Below, in pieces: positions 19,382 through 27,714 of a stretch of 55,080 nt of DNA. Both the position numbers and the translations under genes were made by a program. The notes below the pieces were generated by a model. It did no database searches. It saw only the letters and a program-made list of their open reading frames with translations, and had not been told where the DNA came from. Where the stretch lies: positions 1 to 55,080 of the forward strand of contig JAIRJW010000040.1 of NCBI GenBank assembly GCA_031260455.1, given 5' to 3'. This DNA is from Fluviicola sp. GTDB taxonomy: Bacteria > Bacteroidota > Bacteroidia > Flavobacteriales_D > Crocinitomicaceae. The stretch's first letter is position 1. The number at the start of each line of letters is the position of its first letter.

Positions 19382-19405
19382 TTTCCTGCAAAATGTAGTA
19401 ACTAA

Positions 19406-19783
19406 TTACTTAATCTCTACTTCAGCACCAGCTTCTTCCAGAGACTTTTTCAAGCCTTCAGCCTCATCTTTGGAAACTCCTTCTTTCAAAGTTGCTGGAG
19501 CTCCGTCAACGATGTCTTTAGACTCTTTCAATCCGTTACCAGTCAATTCTTTAACCAACTTAACTACTGCAAGTTTGTTAGCACCACCTGATTTCAAGAT
19601 TACGTCGAATTCAGTTTTTTCAACAGCAGCTTCACCGCCACCAACAGCACCACCAGCAACCATTACAGGGGCAGCAGCAGCAGGCTCAATACCGTACTCG
19701 TCTTTCAAAATTGTAGCTAGTTCGTTTACTTCTTTAACTGTCAAGTTTACTAGCGTTTCTGCGATTTGTTTTAAATCAGCCAT
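19406..19783 (-). CDS. rplL: 50S ribosomal protein L7/L12
   Basis: The 125-residue acidic protein has an N-terminal dimerisation helix ([20 protein letters not shown]), an alanine/glycine hinge ([19 protein letters not shown], about 35-52) and the C-terminal domain with [22 protein letters not shown] and [12 protein letters not shown]. Dimers of L7/L12 bind L10 to form the ribosomal stalk that recruits elongation factors. It follows rplJ by 43 bases. The first A/G-rich stretch and Ala-rich composition are normal for the family. Confidence 0.98.
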   Translation of the reverse strand: MADLKQIAETLVNLTVKEVNELATILKDEYGIEPAAAAPVMVAGGAVGGGEAAVEKTEFDVILKSGGANKLAVVKLVKELTGNGLKESKDIVDGAPATLKEGVSKDEAEGLKKSLEEAGAEVEIK

Positions 19784-19826
19784 TTTTATAAAATTTAAAA
19801 AAGGTTCTTAAATAAAATTTGTTTAA

Positions 19827-20348
19827 TTATGCTCTTTCTTCGAGCGTTTTAAGGATTCCAGCAATTTTCTGACCACCACCTGTAAGTCCGGAAATAACAT
19901 TTTTCGCCGGGCTTTGCAGTAATCCGATGATATCACCGATCAGTTCTTCACGGGACTTGATTGCTTCAAGCGCATCCAGCTGGTTATCACCAATGAATAC
20001 TGCTTCCTCAATGTAAGCTCCTTTCAGGACCGGCTTATCGTTTTTCTTGCGGAAATCTTTAATCAATTTTGCAGGAGCATTTCCTACTTCAGAGAACATG
20101 ATAGATGTCGGACCACTCAGCACGGATGCCAGGTTATCGTAATTTCTACCTTCAACTTTAGCCATTGCTTTTGCCAACAATGTATTCTTCACTACACGTA
20201 GTTCGATATTTTGCTGGAAACAACGACGGCGCAACTGGTTGATTGTTTCTACTGTAAGAGCTGCCGTATCTGCAAGATAGAAGATATTTGCTTTCGATAA
20301 ATCTGAAGCAAGATCTTCAATGTACTGTGCTTTTTGATCTTTATTCAT
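19827..20348 (-). CDS. rplJ: 50S ribosomal protein L10
   Basis: The 173-residue protein matches L10, the base of the ribosomal stalk. The N-terminal domain has YLADTAALTVETINQLRRRC and LRVVKNTLLAKAM, which contact 23S rRNA, and the C-terminal helix (about 150-173) binds L7/L12 dimers. It lies 11 bases after rplA, so there is no separate leader long enough for the classical L10 autoregulatory element; any such site would have to lie inside rplA. Confidence 0.97.
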   Translation of the reverse strand: MNKDQKAQYIEDLASDLSKANIFYLADTAALTVETINQLRRRCFQQNIELRVVKNTLLAKAMAKVEGRNYDNLASVLSGPTSIMFSEVGNAPAKLIKDFRKKNDKPVLKGAYIEEAVFIGDNQLDALEAIKSREELIGDIIGLLQSPAKNVISGLTGGGQKIAGILKTLEERA

Positions 20349-20359
20349 ACTTCAAGATT

Positions 20360-21055
20360 TTAAGCTACAACAGATTTAGCATCTACCTGGATACTTGGGG
20401 ACATGGTAGAGCTGATGTAGATACTTTTAATATAAGTACCTTTTGCTGCAGACGGTTTCAATTTGATTAACTGTTGGATCAATTCATTAGCATTGTCGCG
20501 AATTTTAGCTCCTTCGAAGCTTGCTTTCCCAACAGATGTGTGAATATTACCGAATTTATCAACTTTGAAATCAATTTTACCTGCTTTCACTTCTTCAACA
20601 GCTTTACCGACTTCCATTGTTACAGTACCTGTTTTTGGGTTCGGCATTAAACCGCGAGGTCCCAGGATACGTCCTAAAGCACCTACCTTACCCATCACTG
20701 AAGGCATTGTAATAATTACGTCGATGTCTGTCCAGCCACCTTTGATTTTATCAATGAATTCATCCAATCCAACGAATTCAGCACCTGCTGCTTTTGCTTC
20801 AGCTTCTTTGTCCGGAGTACACAATACCAATACGCGTACATCCTTACCAGTTCCGTGAGGCAATGCAACCGTGCCACGAACCATCTGGTTCGCCTTACGC
20901 GGATCAACTCCCAAACGCACTGAGATGTCTACTGATGCATCGAACTTAGTTGTTGTAATGTTCTTCACTAAATCACACGCTTCTACCAAGGTGTAGGTCT
21001 TAGTCAAATCATACTTTGCTAAAACTTCTTTTCTTTTCTTAGAAATTCTTCCCAT
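20360..21055 (-). CDS. rplA: 50S ribosomal protein L1
   Basis: This is the 231-residue L1 protein that forms the mobile stalk at the E site. Signature stretches include [25 protein letters not shown] (about 47-71), [18 protein letters not shown] near residue 131, and the C-terminal [15 protein letters not shown]1 also represses translation of the L11-L1 mRNA in many bacteria. It starts 11 bases after rplK ends. Confidence 0.98.
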   Translation of the reverse strand: MGRISKKRKEVLAKYDLTKTYTLVEACDLVKNITTTKFDASVDISVRLGVDPRKANQMVRGTVALPHGTGKDVRVLVLCTPDKEAEAKAAGAEFVGLDEFIDKIKGGWTDIDVIITMPSVMGKVGALGRILGPRGLMPNPKTGTVTMEVGKAVEEVKAGKIDFKVDKFGNIHTSVGKASFEGAKIRDNANELIQQLIKLKPSAAKGTYIKSIYISSTMSPSIQVDAKSVVA

Positions 21056-21066
21056 GATGCCTGCGA

Positions 21067-21513
21067 TTATTTAGTTGCAGGAGCTTCACCTCCTTTAACA
21101 GTTACACCCATACTACGTGCTGTACCAGCAATCATTGACATTGCTGAATCAACAGTAAAACAATTCATATCCGGCATTTTATCTTCAGCAATGATACGAA
21201 CCTGATCCCAGGTCATTGTACCTACTTTGCTTTTGTTAGGCTCGGATGAACCTTTCTTCAACTTAGCGCTTTCGATAATTTGCACAGCTGCCGGAGGAGT
21301 TTTGATGACGAAATCAAATGACTTGTCACTGTATACAGTAATCACACATGGCAAAACCTTTCCGGGCTTATCCTGCGTACGAGCATTATACTGCTTGCAG
21401 AATTCCATAATGTTGACCCCTTTCGCACCAAGTGCGGGACCAACTGGAGGAGCTGGATTGGCTTGGCCACCTTTGATCTGTAATTTGATCAATGCTGCTA
21501 CTTCTTTAGCCAT
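21067..21513 (-). CDS. rplK: 50S ribosomal protein L11
   Basis: The 148-residue L11 protein has the proline-rich N-terminal motif [20 protein letters not shown] (about 15-34), which binds thiostrepton-type antibiotics and elongation factors. The C-terminal RNA-binding domain contains [13 protein letters not shown]. It forms the GTPase-associated centre with 23S rRNA. The 83-base leader upstream contains a candidate L1-binding hairpin. Confidence 0.98.
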   Translation of the reverse strand: MAKEVAALIKLQIKGGQANPAPPVGPALGAKGVNIMEFCKQYNARTQDKPGKVLPCVITVYSDKSFDFVIKTPPAAVQIIESAKLKKGSSEPNKSKVGTMTWDQVRIIAEDKMPDMNCFTVDSAMSMIAGTARSMGVTVKGGEAPATK

Positions 21514-21540
21514 TGTTTATTTAAATTATGCAGTCGTAAC

Positions 21541-21577
21541 GTGAGCATGAATGGGAAGCTTTAATCATTGCACTCAC
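21541..21577 (-). promoter_or_regulatory. Candidate L1-binding leader hairpin before rplK
   Basis: On the minus strand GTGAG pairs with CTCAC, then comes an internal loop and a short upper stem (AATG/CATT region). It lies about 28 bases before the rplK start, where L1 autoregulates in many bacteria. The fold was drawn by eye. Confidence 0.35.
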
Positions 21578-21596
21578 TGCTGCGGTTAATACATGT

Positions 21597-22148
21597 TTAC
21601 CCTTCTTTTTCGACCTGCATATAGCTCAGCTCGAGAAGGTTCTTGCGACCGAAAATTTTAACCATTACCTTCAGCTTCTTCTTCTCTTCGTTGATTTCAT
21701 CAACCACACCGGAGAAGTTATTGAATGGCCCATCGATCACTTTTACGGATTCCCCGATCACGAATGGGATTTTCACCTCCTCTTCCGTTTCGGACAATTC
21801 GTCCACTTTACCTAGAATACGGTTCACTTCTGACAGACGCATTGGTTGTGGGTCTCCACCCTTTTCAGCTCCCAGGAATCCGATTACATTCGGAATTCCC
21901 TTGATAACGTGAGGAACCTCACCAATCAAAGCTGCTTCAATCAATACATATCCCGGTAAATATGCTTTTTCCTTAGAGATTTTCTTTCCGTTTCGGATCT
22001 GAAACACTTTCTCTGTCGGAATCAATACCTGAGATACATAGTCATCCAGTTTCAAGCGGGAAATTTCAAGATCCAGATATTCTTTCACTTTCTTTTCTTT
22101 TCCACTCACTGCGCGTACTACATACCAGCGTTTTTTAATATCTCCCAT
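21597..22148 (-). CDS. nusG: Transcription termination/antitermination factor NusG
   Basis: The 183-residue protein has the NGN domain (KKRWYVVRAVSGKEKKVKEYL at the start, then YLPGYVLIEAAL near 64) and a C-terminal KOW domain (VIDGPFNNFSGVVDEINEEK near 137-156). NusG binds RNA polymerase and couples it to ribosomes or Rho. It is nine bases downstream of secE, the usual pairing. The length is standard for Bacteroidota. Confidence 0.97.
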   Translation of the reverse strand: MGDIKKRWYVVRAVSGKEKKVKEYLDLEISRLKLDDYVSQVLIPTEKVFQIRNGKKISKEKAYLPGYVLIEAALIGEVPHVIKGIPNVIGFLGAEKGGDPQPMRLSEVNRILGKVDELSETEEEVKIPFVIGESVKVIDGPFNNFSGVVDEINEEKKKLKVMVKIFGRKNLLELSYMQVEKEG

Positions 22149-22157
22149 TTTCTCTGA

Positions 22158-22379
22158 TTAAAAGAAAGAATAGATAAATCCAACTATTCCTTTCCAGGTA
22201 GAATTAGCAGTTCCCGTGATTCCGAAAATGTTATCCATAGCGAATACCAATAATGCAAAAATCACAGACGCAACCACCACGATCAGTGCATTACTCTGCA
22301 ATTCTTTCCACGTCGGCCACGTAACATTCTGAGTCATCTCAGTAATTGTTTCGCTAAAATAATTTCTAAACTTTGACAT
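22158..22379 (-). CDS. secE: Preprotein translocase subunit SecE
   Basis: The 73-residue protein has the amphipathic EMTQNVTWPTWKELQSNALI followed by a single membrane helix (VVVASVIFALLVFAMDNIF), which is the short single-helix form of SecE. It clamps SecY in the Sec translocon. I chose the ATG at 22379; a TTG two codons upstream is also in frame. It directly follows tRNA-Trp. Confidence 0.95.
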   Translation of the reverse strand: MSKFRNYFSETITEMTQNVTWPTWKELQSNALIVVVASVIFALLVFAMDNIFGITGTANSTWKGIVGFIYSFF

Positions 22380-22398
22380 GGTCAATTTATTTTATTTG

Positions 22399-22471
22399 CA
22401 CGGGCGGTAGGATTCGAACCCACGACCAATGGTTTTGGAGACCACTACTCTACCAGCTGAGCTACGCCCGT
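22399..22471 (-). tRNA. tRNA-Trp (CCA)
   Basis: The minus strand folds into a 73-base cloverleaf: acceptor ACGGGCG/CGCCCGT, anticodon stem GTGGT/ACCAT around loop CTCCAAA (anticodon CCA), and T arm with GTTCGAATC. CCA is not encoded. It lies between tuf and secE. Confidence 0.96.
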
Positions 22472-22476
22472 ATAAA

Positions 22477-22498
22477 AGGGGAAGTTGGAACTTCCCCT
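22477..22498 (-). terminator. Hairpin between tuf and tRNA-Trp
   Basis: A perfect inverted repeat (AGGGGAAGTT/AACTTCCCCT) lies 25 bases after the tuf stop. On the minus strand it is followed by TTTTATA, so it could end some tuf transcripts or act as a processing site just before tRNA-Trp. Confidence 0.6.
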
Positions 22499-22522
22499 CT
22501 TTTTCAGTATGTAAATCGCGAA

Positions 22523-23710
22523 TTAAGCGATGATTTCAGTAACCTGACCAGCACCTACTGTACGACCACCCTCACGGATAGCAAAACGCAGACCTTTGTC
22601 CATTGCTACAGGCACAATCAATTTCACATTAATTGTTACGTTATCACCTGGCATAACCATCTCACGTCCGTCTGTCAGGAAAATCTCCCCGGTTACATCA
22701 GTTGTACGGAAATAGAACTGAGGACGGTATTTGTTATGGAATGGAGTGTGACGTCCACCTTCTTCTTTTTTCAATACGTAAATCTCAGCTTTGAAATCTG
22801 TATGAGGCTTTGTGGAACCTGGCTTACAGATAACCATCCCACGCTTGATTTGAGATTTCTCAATACCACGCAATAAAAGACCTACGTTATCTCCAGCTTC
22901 ACCACGATCCAGGATCTTACGGAACATCTCAACCCCAGTCACAGTAGAAGTCAACTTTTCTTCACCCATACCCAAGATTTCAACAGGATCTCCAGAGTTG
23001 ATAACACCTGTTTCGATACGTCCTGTTGCTACTGTACCACGACCTGTAATCGTAAATACGTCTTCAACTGGCATCAAGAATGGCTTATCAACGTCACGCG
23101 GAGGCAACTCAATGTAAGAATCTACAGCATCCATCAATTCTTCAACTGTAGCGACCCACTGAGGCTCACCATTCAAAGCTCCCAAAGCGGAACCTTTGAT
23201 AACTGGTGCATTGTCACCATCGTAATCATAGAATGACAACAATTCACGAACTTCCATTTCAACAAGCTCTAACAATTCAGCGTCGTCAACCATATCAACT
23301 TTGTTCATGAAAACAACCAAACGAGGAACACCTACCTGGCGCCCCAAAAGGATGTGCTCACGTGTTTGAGGCATTGGCCCGTCAGTTGCAGCAACAACCA
23401 AAATAGCACCGTCCATCTGAGCAGCTCCTGTAACCATGTTTTTCACGTAATCCGCGTGACCTGGACAGTCAACGTGTGCATAGTGACGATTAGCAGTTTC
23501 ATACTCGATGTGCGAAGTGTTAATGGTAATACCACGCTCTTTTTCTTCCGGAGCATTGTCAATAGAAGAGAAATCTCGTACCGCAGCCAAACCTTTAGCA
23601 GCAAGTACACTTGAGATAGCAGCAGTCAACGTAGTCTTACCGTGGTCAACGTGACCGATAGTACCAATGTTAACGTGCGGTTTGGAACGATTAAAATTTT
23701 CCTTAGCCAT
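22523..23710 (-). CDS. tuf: Translation elongation factor Tu
   Basis: This 395-residue GTPase has G1 GHVDHGKT near residue 19, G2 RGITINT, G3 DCPGHADY, G4 NKVDM and G5 SALG. Domains II and III are complete, ending in [18 protein letters not shown]-Tu delivers aminoacyl-tRNA to the ribosome. It is embedded between tRNA genes (four upstream, tRNA-Trp downstream), the same arrangement as the E. coli tufB locus. Confidence 0.98.
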   Translation of the reverse strand: MAKENFNRSKPHVNIGTIGHVDHGKTTLTAAISSVLAAKGLAAVRDFSSIDNAPEEKERGITINTSHIEYETANRHYAHVDCPGHADYVKNMVTGAAQMDGAILVVAATDGPMPQTREHILLGRQVGVPRLVVFMNKVDMVDDAELLELVEMEVRELLSFYDYDGDNAPVIKGSALGALNGEPQWVATVEELMDAVDSYIELPPRDVDKPFLMPVEDVFTITGRGTVATGRIETGVINSGDPVEILGMGEEKLTSTVTGVEMFRKILDRGEAGDNVGLLLRGIEKSQIKRGMVICKPGSTKPHTDFKAEIYVLKKEEGGRHTPFHNKYRPQFYFRTTDVTGEIFLTDGREMVMPGDNVTINVKLIVPVAMDKGLRFAIREGGRTVGAGQVTEIIA

Positions 23711-23795
23711 TTGTTTTTATTTGTTACGTAGTTAATAAACCTTTTTCTTACAATACAAAATTTCACCCATAAACCAAATGAGTGAATCCCTGCAG

Positions 23796-23867
23796 AGCCA
23801 ATGACGAGATTTGAACTCGTGACCTCTTCCTTACCAAGGAAGCGCTCTACCCCTGAGCTACACCGGC
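23796..23867 (-). tRNA. tRNA-Thr (GGT)
   Basis: The minus strand gives a 72-base cloverleaf: acceptor GCCGGTG/CATTGGC with two G-U pairs, anticodon stem CTTCC/GGAAG with loop TTGGTAA (anticodon GGT), and T arm with GTTCAAATC. Confidence 0.95.
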
Positions 23868-23889
23868 CTATTCTCTTAGATCGTATTTG

Positions 23890-23962
23890 AGCGGGAGACG
23901 AGATTCGAACTCGCGACCCTCAGCTTGGAAGGCTGACGCTCTACCAACTGAGCTACTCCCGC
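23890..23962 (-). tRNA. tRNA-Gly (TCC)
   Basis: The minus strand folds as a 73-base tRNA: acceptor GCGGGAG/CTCCCGC, anticodon stem TCAGC/GCTGA with loop CTTCCAA (anticodon TCC), and T arm with GTTCGAATC. Confidence 0.96.
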
Positions 23963-23979
23963 TTATAATTATATTGTCG

Positions 23980-24061
23980 TGGGAGTGGCTGGACTCGAAC
24001 CAGCGATACCGTGAGGTGACAGATTTACAGTCTGCTGCAATAGCCACTATGCGACACTCCC
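23980..24061 (-). tRNA. tRNA-Tyr (GTA)
   Basis: An 82-base class II tRNA with a long variable arm: acceptor GGGAGTG/CACTCCC, anticodon loop CTGTAAA (anticodon GTA), T arm with GTTCGAGTC, discriminator A. Confidence 0.96.
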
Positions 24062-24074
24062 ATCCTTTAATGTG

Positions 24075-24148
24075 AGCCGGTGGAGGGACTCGAACCCCCG
24101 ACCTGCTGATTACAAATCAGCTGCTCTAGCCAACTGAGCTACACCGGC
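24075..24148 (-). tRNA. tRNA-Thr (TGT)
   Basis: The minus strand folds as a 74-base tRNA: acceptor GCCGGTG/CACCGGC, anticodon stem with loop TTTGTAA (anticodon TGT), and T arm with GTTCGAGTC. It is the first gene of the superoperon. Confidence 0.96.
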
Positions 24149-24212
24149 ATTAAAGTTTGGTTTTATACGATTTTAAAGAACGATTCTAAAAGTGTTTTCC
24201 CATTTGGGTTTG

Positions 24213-24243
24213 CAAATGTAGTAAAGAAATAAACAACTGCAAG
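24213..24243 (-). promoter_or_regulatory. Promoter of the tRNA-tuf-rpl-rpo superoperon
   Basis: On the minus strand CTTG (24243-24240), 19 bases, then TACATTTG (24220-24213) match the Bacteroidota housekeeping promoter pattern TTG-N19-TAnnTTTG. It lies about 65 bases before the first tRNA and faces the right way. Confidence 0.75.
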
Positions 24244-24273
24244 CGTTTGAATCAAAAAAAATCGAAAAAAATT

Positions 24274-24294
24274 AGGCAGCCTTTGAGGCTGCCT
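24274..24294 (-). terminator. Intrinsic terminator after the ribosome hibernation gene
   Basis: AGGCAGCC and GGCTGCCT form a perfect 8-bp stem with a five-base loop, followed on the minus strand by AATTTTTTT. It lies 25 bases after the upstream gene's stop. Confidence 0.88.
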
Positions 24295-24318
24295 TTCTAA
24301 TACCTTAATTTCCAATCA

Positions 24319-24615
24319 TTAATTCGCTAACTTTCCTTTGTGTTTTTTTACCTGTGCCCGCAAAGCATCGACGCATAAATCTGCCGCTTCCTCAAAAGAC
24401 TTGCACTGTTTTTTGGCAAACAGCTCTTTTCCAGGCATCAATATTTTCACTTCAGCTATTTTATTTTCTTTATCGGAATTCTTATCCAATCTCAAAAAAA
24501 CTTCTCCCACAATAATGTGATCGAAAAAAACCTGGAGTTTTTCCACTTTCTCATTAATGAAGTTAATCAATTTCTGGTCTGCTTTGAAATGAATAGAATG
24601 CACTTTAACATCCAT
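24319..24615 (-). CDS. Ribosome hibernation promoting factor (HPF/RaiA family)
   Basis: The 98-residue protein matches the short HPF/YfiA family: an N-terminal beta strand with VKVHSIHFKADQKLINFINEKVEKL, then EVFLRLDKNSDKENKIAEVKILMPG, and a helical end with DLCVDALRAQVKKHK. It binds the 30S decoding centre and stabilises inactive ribosomes in starvation. It is six bases after the tyrosine recombinase gene and is followed by a terminator. Confidence 0.9.
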   Translation of the reverse strand: MDVKVHSIHFKADQKLINFINEKVEKLQVFFDHIIVGEVFLRLDKNSDKENKIAEVKILMPGKELFAKKQCKSFEEAADLCVDALRAQVKKHKGKLAN

Positions 24616-24621
24616 GACTTT

Positions 24622-25503
24622 TTACTTTTTGCGCCCACGCGGGTGGGCATGTGAATAAATTGAGTTTATTTGTGCGAACGAATTATGCGTATAAATCTGG
24701 GTAGCCGATAAATTTGCATGTCCCAACAACTCCTTTAAAGTTTCCAGTCCTGCACCATTATTTAACATATGAGTTGCAAACGTATGTCGCATGATGTGTG
24801 GGCTTTTCTTTTGTAAATTCGTTACACTCCCAAGATAGGTATTAATTTTTCGATAAACAAACTTTGGAGATAATTTTCTACCATCTTTATTTACAAATAA
24901 TATAAATTGACTATCCGGACCTTCCGGCTTCAGCTTCTGATACGCCTGAATGATTTCAAACAAACTTTTTCCGATCGGGATAATACGTTCTTTATTGCGT
25001 TTTCCCAATACTTTAATGCTGTCACTACTCACATTTTTAACCTGCAAACCGATCAACTCGCTCAACCGAATCCCGGTCTGGTAGAAAAGCTCAAACATTA
25101 AACGGTCTCTGACCCCTTCGAAATTAGCTTTAAACAACTGCTCAATCCGCACATCACTTATTTCAGATTCTTTCATAAACTGAGTAAGCCGTTTCTCCAC
25201 TTTCGGGCCGCGAATCCGCAGCATTGGATTTTGTTCGATTTTTCCTTCATTCAACAACCATTTAAAAAATGAACGCAGACAGGAAATTTTCCGGGAAACC
25301 GTGCGGCTGCTCTGCCCTTTTTCCATCAAGTCAACGATCCAACCCCTGACCAGCTGAAAATTCACTTCCCGGAGCTGATCGTCTTTATCCAATTCGGCAA
25401 AAGTCAGAAACTGCAACAAATCTTCTTCATAAGCCAGCAGAGTATGCCGGGAGTAACGCTTCTCCGTTTCCAAATATACCTGAAATTGAATTGCTGCCTG
25501 CAT
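24622..25503 (-). CDS. Tyrosine recombinase, XerC/XerD type
   Basis: The 293-residue protein has a SAM-like core-binding N-terminal domain (about 1-90) and a catalytic domain with the complete tyrosine-recombinase set: Arg146, His236, Arg239, His262 and the nucleophile Tyr271. The length and the HTFATHMLNNG and LLGHANLSATQIYTH motifs fit housekeeping Xer recombinases that resolve chromosome dimers. No attachment sites, tRNA-adjacent repeats or mobile genes are near it, so I read it as chromosomal. It is co-directional and nearly contiguous with the hibernation factor gene. XerC versus XerD cannot be settled from the sequence alone. Confidence 0.88.
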   Translation of the reverse strand: MQAAIQFQVYLETEKRYSRHTLLAYEEDLLQFLTFAELDKDDQLREVNFQLVRGWIVDLMEKGQSSRTVSRKISCLRSFFKWLLNEGKIEQNPMLRIRGPKVEKRLTQFMKESEISDVRIEQLFKANFEGVRDRLMFELFYQTGIRLSELIGLQVKNVSSDSIKVLGKRNKERIIPIGKSLFEIIQAYQKLKPEGPDSQFILFVNKDGRKLSPKFVYRKINTYLGSVTNLQKKSPHIMRHTFATHMLNNGAGLETLKELLGHANLSATQIYTHNSFAQINSIYSHAHPRGRKK

Positions 25504-25568
25504 AAATGAGCACGTTTCATTCTTTCAACGCAGATCAACTGAAAATGTTGCAAAAAGAAAGTACAAAA

Positions 25569-25590
25569 AAAGGAGCTCTAAAGCTCCTTT
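25569..25590 (-). terminator. Intrinsic terminator of rpsU
   Basis: AAAGGAGCT and AGCTCCTTT form a 9-bp stem with a CTAA loop, and the minus strand continues into a run of Ts. It lies about 28 bases after rpsU. Confidence 0.87.
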
Positions 25591-25617
25591 CAATATTGTA
25601 TGCGAATAGCTCAGTTA

Positions 25618-25809
25618 TTAAGCTTCCTGAGATTTCATTTTCTGAGCATAAGCCGCACGAATGTTTGCCTGACGATCAACAACAGATGGTTTTACGAATT
25701 CTTTACGACGACGCAATTCTTTCATGACATTTGTTTTGTCATATTTTTTTTTGTACTTCTTCAGCGCTCTCTCAATGTTCTCGCCTTCTTTAACTGGAAT
25801 AATCAACAT
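25618..25809 (-). CDS. rpsU: 30S ribosomal protein S21
   Basis: The 63-residue basic protein matches S21: IIPVKEGENIERALKKYKKKY followed by KELRRRKEFVKPSV. S21 sits near the anti-Shine-Dalgarno end of 16S rRNA on the small subunit; Bacteroidota use few Shine-Dalgarno signals, which fits the AT-rich upstream regions here. It is monocistronic, with its own -7 box upstream and a terminator downstream. Confidence 0.95.
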   Translation of the reverse strand: MLIIPVKEGENIERALKKYKKKYDKTNVMKELRRRKEFVKPSVVDRQANIRAAYAQKMKSQEA

Positions 25810-25844
25810 ATTTTTAAATTCTATTTATTGCAAATTTTGGAGTG

Positions 25845-25852
25845 CAAAGATA
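25845..25852 (-). promoter_or_regulatory. -7 promoter element of rpsU
   Basis: TATCTTTG on the minus strand matches TAnnTTTG and lies 35 bases before the rpsU ATG. No clear -33 TTG is seen at the expected spacing. Confidence 0.55.
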
Positions 25853-25945
25853 TAAATCTTTTTTTTAAAACATTAGTCCTTTGAAAAATAATTTAATTCT
25901 TTCAACAATTGATTAGTTCAAAAAGATTCAATGTGTTTAAATTCA

Positions 25946-25975
25946 TTTTTGAATTTTTGAATTTTTGAATTTTTT
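25946..25975. repeat. Short direct repeat of GAATTTTT
   Basis: Three to four head-to-tail copies of an 8-base GAATTTTT unit lie between rpsU and the acyl-CoA dehydrogenase stop. It looks like simple slippage. Confidence 0.7.
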
Positions 25976-25994
25976 CTACACAATCAAAATAAGA

Positions 25995-27134
25995 TCACTT
26001 CAAAATTTCTCTTGAAATAACCAGTTTCTGGATCTCGGAGGTTCCTTCGCCGATAGTCATCAGTTTCGCATCACGCAGAAATTTCTCTGCCGGATACTCT
26101 TTTGTGAATCCGTAACCACCCATGATCTGAACGGCTTCGTTTCCACATTTAACTGCCACTTCGGAAGCATAGTATTTTGCAAAAGCTCCCTGGGTTGTCA
26201 TTTTCTGTCCGCGGTTTTTGTAATCAGCAGCCTGGAATGTCAATAATTCAGAAGCTTCTACTTCCGTAGCCATATCCGCCAGTTTGAACCCAATAGCCTG
26301 AAACTTCCCGATCGGCTGACCGAACTGTTCGCGCTCTTTCGCGTATTTCACAGATGCTTCGTAAGCTCCACGTGCAATTCCGCAGGAAAGTGCAGCAATG
26401 GAAATACGTCCGCCATCCAGGATATGCATTGCCTGTTTGAATCCCTGACCAATTTCTCCGATTACCTGTGATTCGTGAACACGTACATTCTCGAAAATCA
26501 GCTCTGCCGTTTCAGAAGCTCGAACTCCCAGTTTATCCTTGATTTTCACAGCTGAGAATCCTGGTGTTCCTTTTTCAATGATAAATGCCGTAATTCCGTT
26601 GGAATCCAACAATTCTCCTGTACGGATCAAAACAACCGCCACATCTCCGGACAAACCGTGAGTGATCCAGTTTTTCGATCCGTTGATCACCCAATGATCT
26701 CCATCTTTTACTGCCGTACATTTCATACGCATGGCATCCGAACCGGTATTCGCCTCAGTCAATCCCCATGCTCCGATCCACTCACCCGAAGCCAGTTTCG
26801 GAAGGTATTTTTTCTTTTGCTCCTCACTTCCGTGGTAGTAAATATGACCTGTACAAAGGGAATTATGCGCCGCAACACTCAGACCAACTCCTCCACATAC
26901 TTTCCCCAATTCCATCAGGGCAGTTGCATACTCATGGTAAGAAAATCCACTTCCTCCGTATTCTTGAGGGATGTAAATTCCAAGCAAACCAAGTTCGCCC
27001 ATTTGCTTCATGACACCAACAGGGAAGTGCTCTTCAGCATCCCATTTATTCATGTTTGGCCGGATTTCTCTTTCCGCAAAATCGCGCACCATCTGCGCAA
27101 TCATTTTTTGATTCTCGTTCTGTTCAAAGTTCAT
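25995..27134 (-). CDS. Acyl-CoA dehydrogenase
   Basis: The 379-residue enzyme is a typical short/medium-chain acyl-CoA dehydrogenase. It has the FAD-contact segment GAWGLTEANTGSDA near 124-137, GSKNWITHG near 153, and the C-terminal YGFTKEYPAEKFLRDAK with the catalytic glutamate in IGEGTSEIQ. It oxidises acyl-CoA to enoyl-CoA and passes electrons to ETF in the cytoplasm. The precise chain length is not readable. It lies 52 bases after apt on the same strand and may share its transcript. Confidence 0.93.
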   Translation of the reverse strand: MNFEQNENQKMIAQMVRDFAEREIRPNMNKWDAEEHFPVGVMKQMGELGLLGIYIPQEYGGSGFSYHEYATALMELGKVCGGVGLSVAAHNSLCTGHIYYHGSEEQKKKYLPKLASGEWIGAWGLTEANTGSDAMRMKCTAVKDGDHWVINGSKNWITHGLSGDVAVVLIRTGELLDSNGITAFIIEKGTPGFSAVKIKDKLGVRASETAELIFENVRVHESQVIGEIGQGFKQAMHILDGGRISIAALSCGIARGAYEASVKYAKEREQFGQPIGKFQAIGFKLADMATEVEASELLTFQAADYKNRGQKMTTQGAFAKYYASEVAVKCGNEAVQIMGGYGFTKEYPAEKFLRDAKLMTIGEGTSEIQKLVISREILK

Positions 27135-27186
27135 GATTAACAGTTTTTGGGGTGTCCGTTAATTATTTTTTTCGATTCTATATTTC

Positions 27187-27714
27187 TTAATAGGCCACTA
27201 AATTAGTAATATTATTAGAGTAGCTTTTCAATTTTTCGCTACCATTTAAAAAATTTAACCCAACTAAAAAGTTAAATCCGGCAACTTCTCCACCACAGCT
27301 TTGAATCAATTCTGCCGCCGCAGAAGCCGAACCTCCTGTTGCCAGCAAGTCATCGTGAATCAATACTCTTTCTCCTTTCCGAACCGCATCCACATGCATT
27401 TCGATCGTTGCGGAACCGTATTCCAGGTCGTAAGAATGGCTGATTTTATGGTATGGAAGCTTCCCTGCTTTACGGATCAATACAAAAGGAATTCCCAGTT
27501 CCATCGCCAAAGGATAACCAAACAGGAATCCACGACTTTCAATCCCGGCAATTTTATCTAACTCCTGCCCCTTGTACATGGACGCAAGATGCTTCACAAT
27601 TTCTTTAGACAATGGAGCATCCAGCATAATAGGGGTAATATCCTTAAAAATAATCCCGGGTTTTGGAAAATCAATCACATCTCTGATAACTCCTTTTATT
27701 TTCTCTTCTATCAT
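27187..27714 (-). CDS. apt: Adenine phosphoribosyltransferase
   Basis: The 175-residue enzyme converts adenine and PRPP to AMP. It begins with KGVIRDVIDFPKPGIIFKDITP, has the family ESRGFLFG segment (59-66), and carries the PRPP loop VLIHDDLLATGGS at 117-129. Because methionine salvage uses adenine released from methylthioadenosine, it is functionally linked to the mtn genes a few kilobases away, though not in the same operon. It overlaps the upstream helix-hairpin-helix gene by four bases. Confidence 0.95.
   Translation of the reverse strand: MIEEKIKGVIRDVIDFPKPGIIFKDITPIMLDAPLSKEIVKHLASMYKGQELDKIAGIESRGFLFGYPLAMELGIPFVLIRKAGKLPYHKISHSYDLEYGSATIEMHVDAVRKGERVLIHDDLLATGGSASAAAELIQSCGGEVAGFNFLVGLNFLNGSEKLKSYSNNITNLVAY

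Noticed and set aside
24622..25503. Tyrosine recombinase as an integrase of a mobile element
   Set aside because: Its length and motifs fit housekeeping Xer proteins. It is paired with a ribosome hibernation gene, and no attachment repeats or mobile genes are present, although tRNA genes are nearby.
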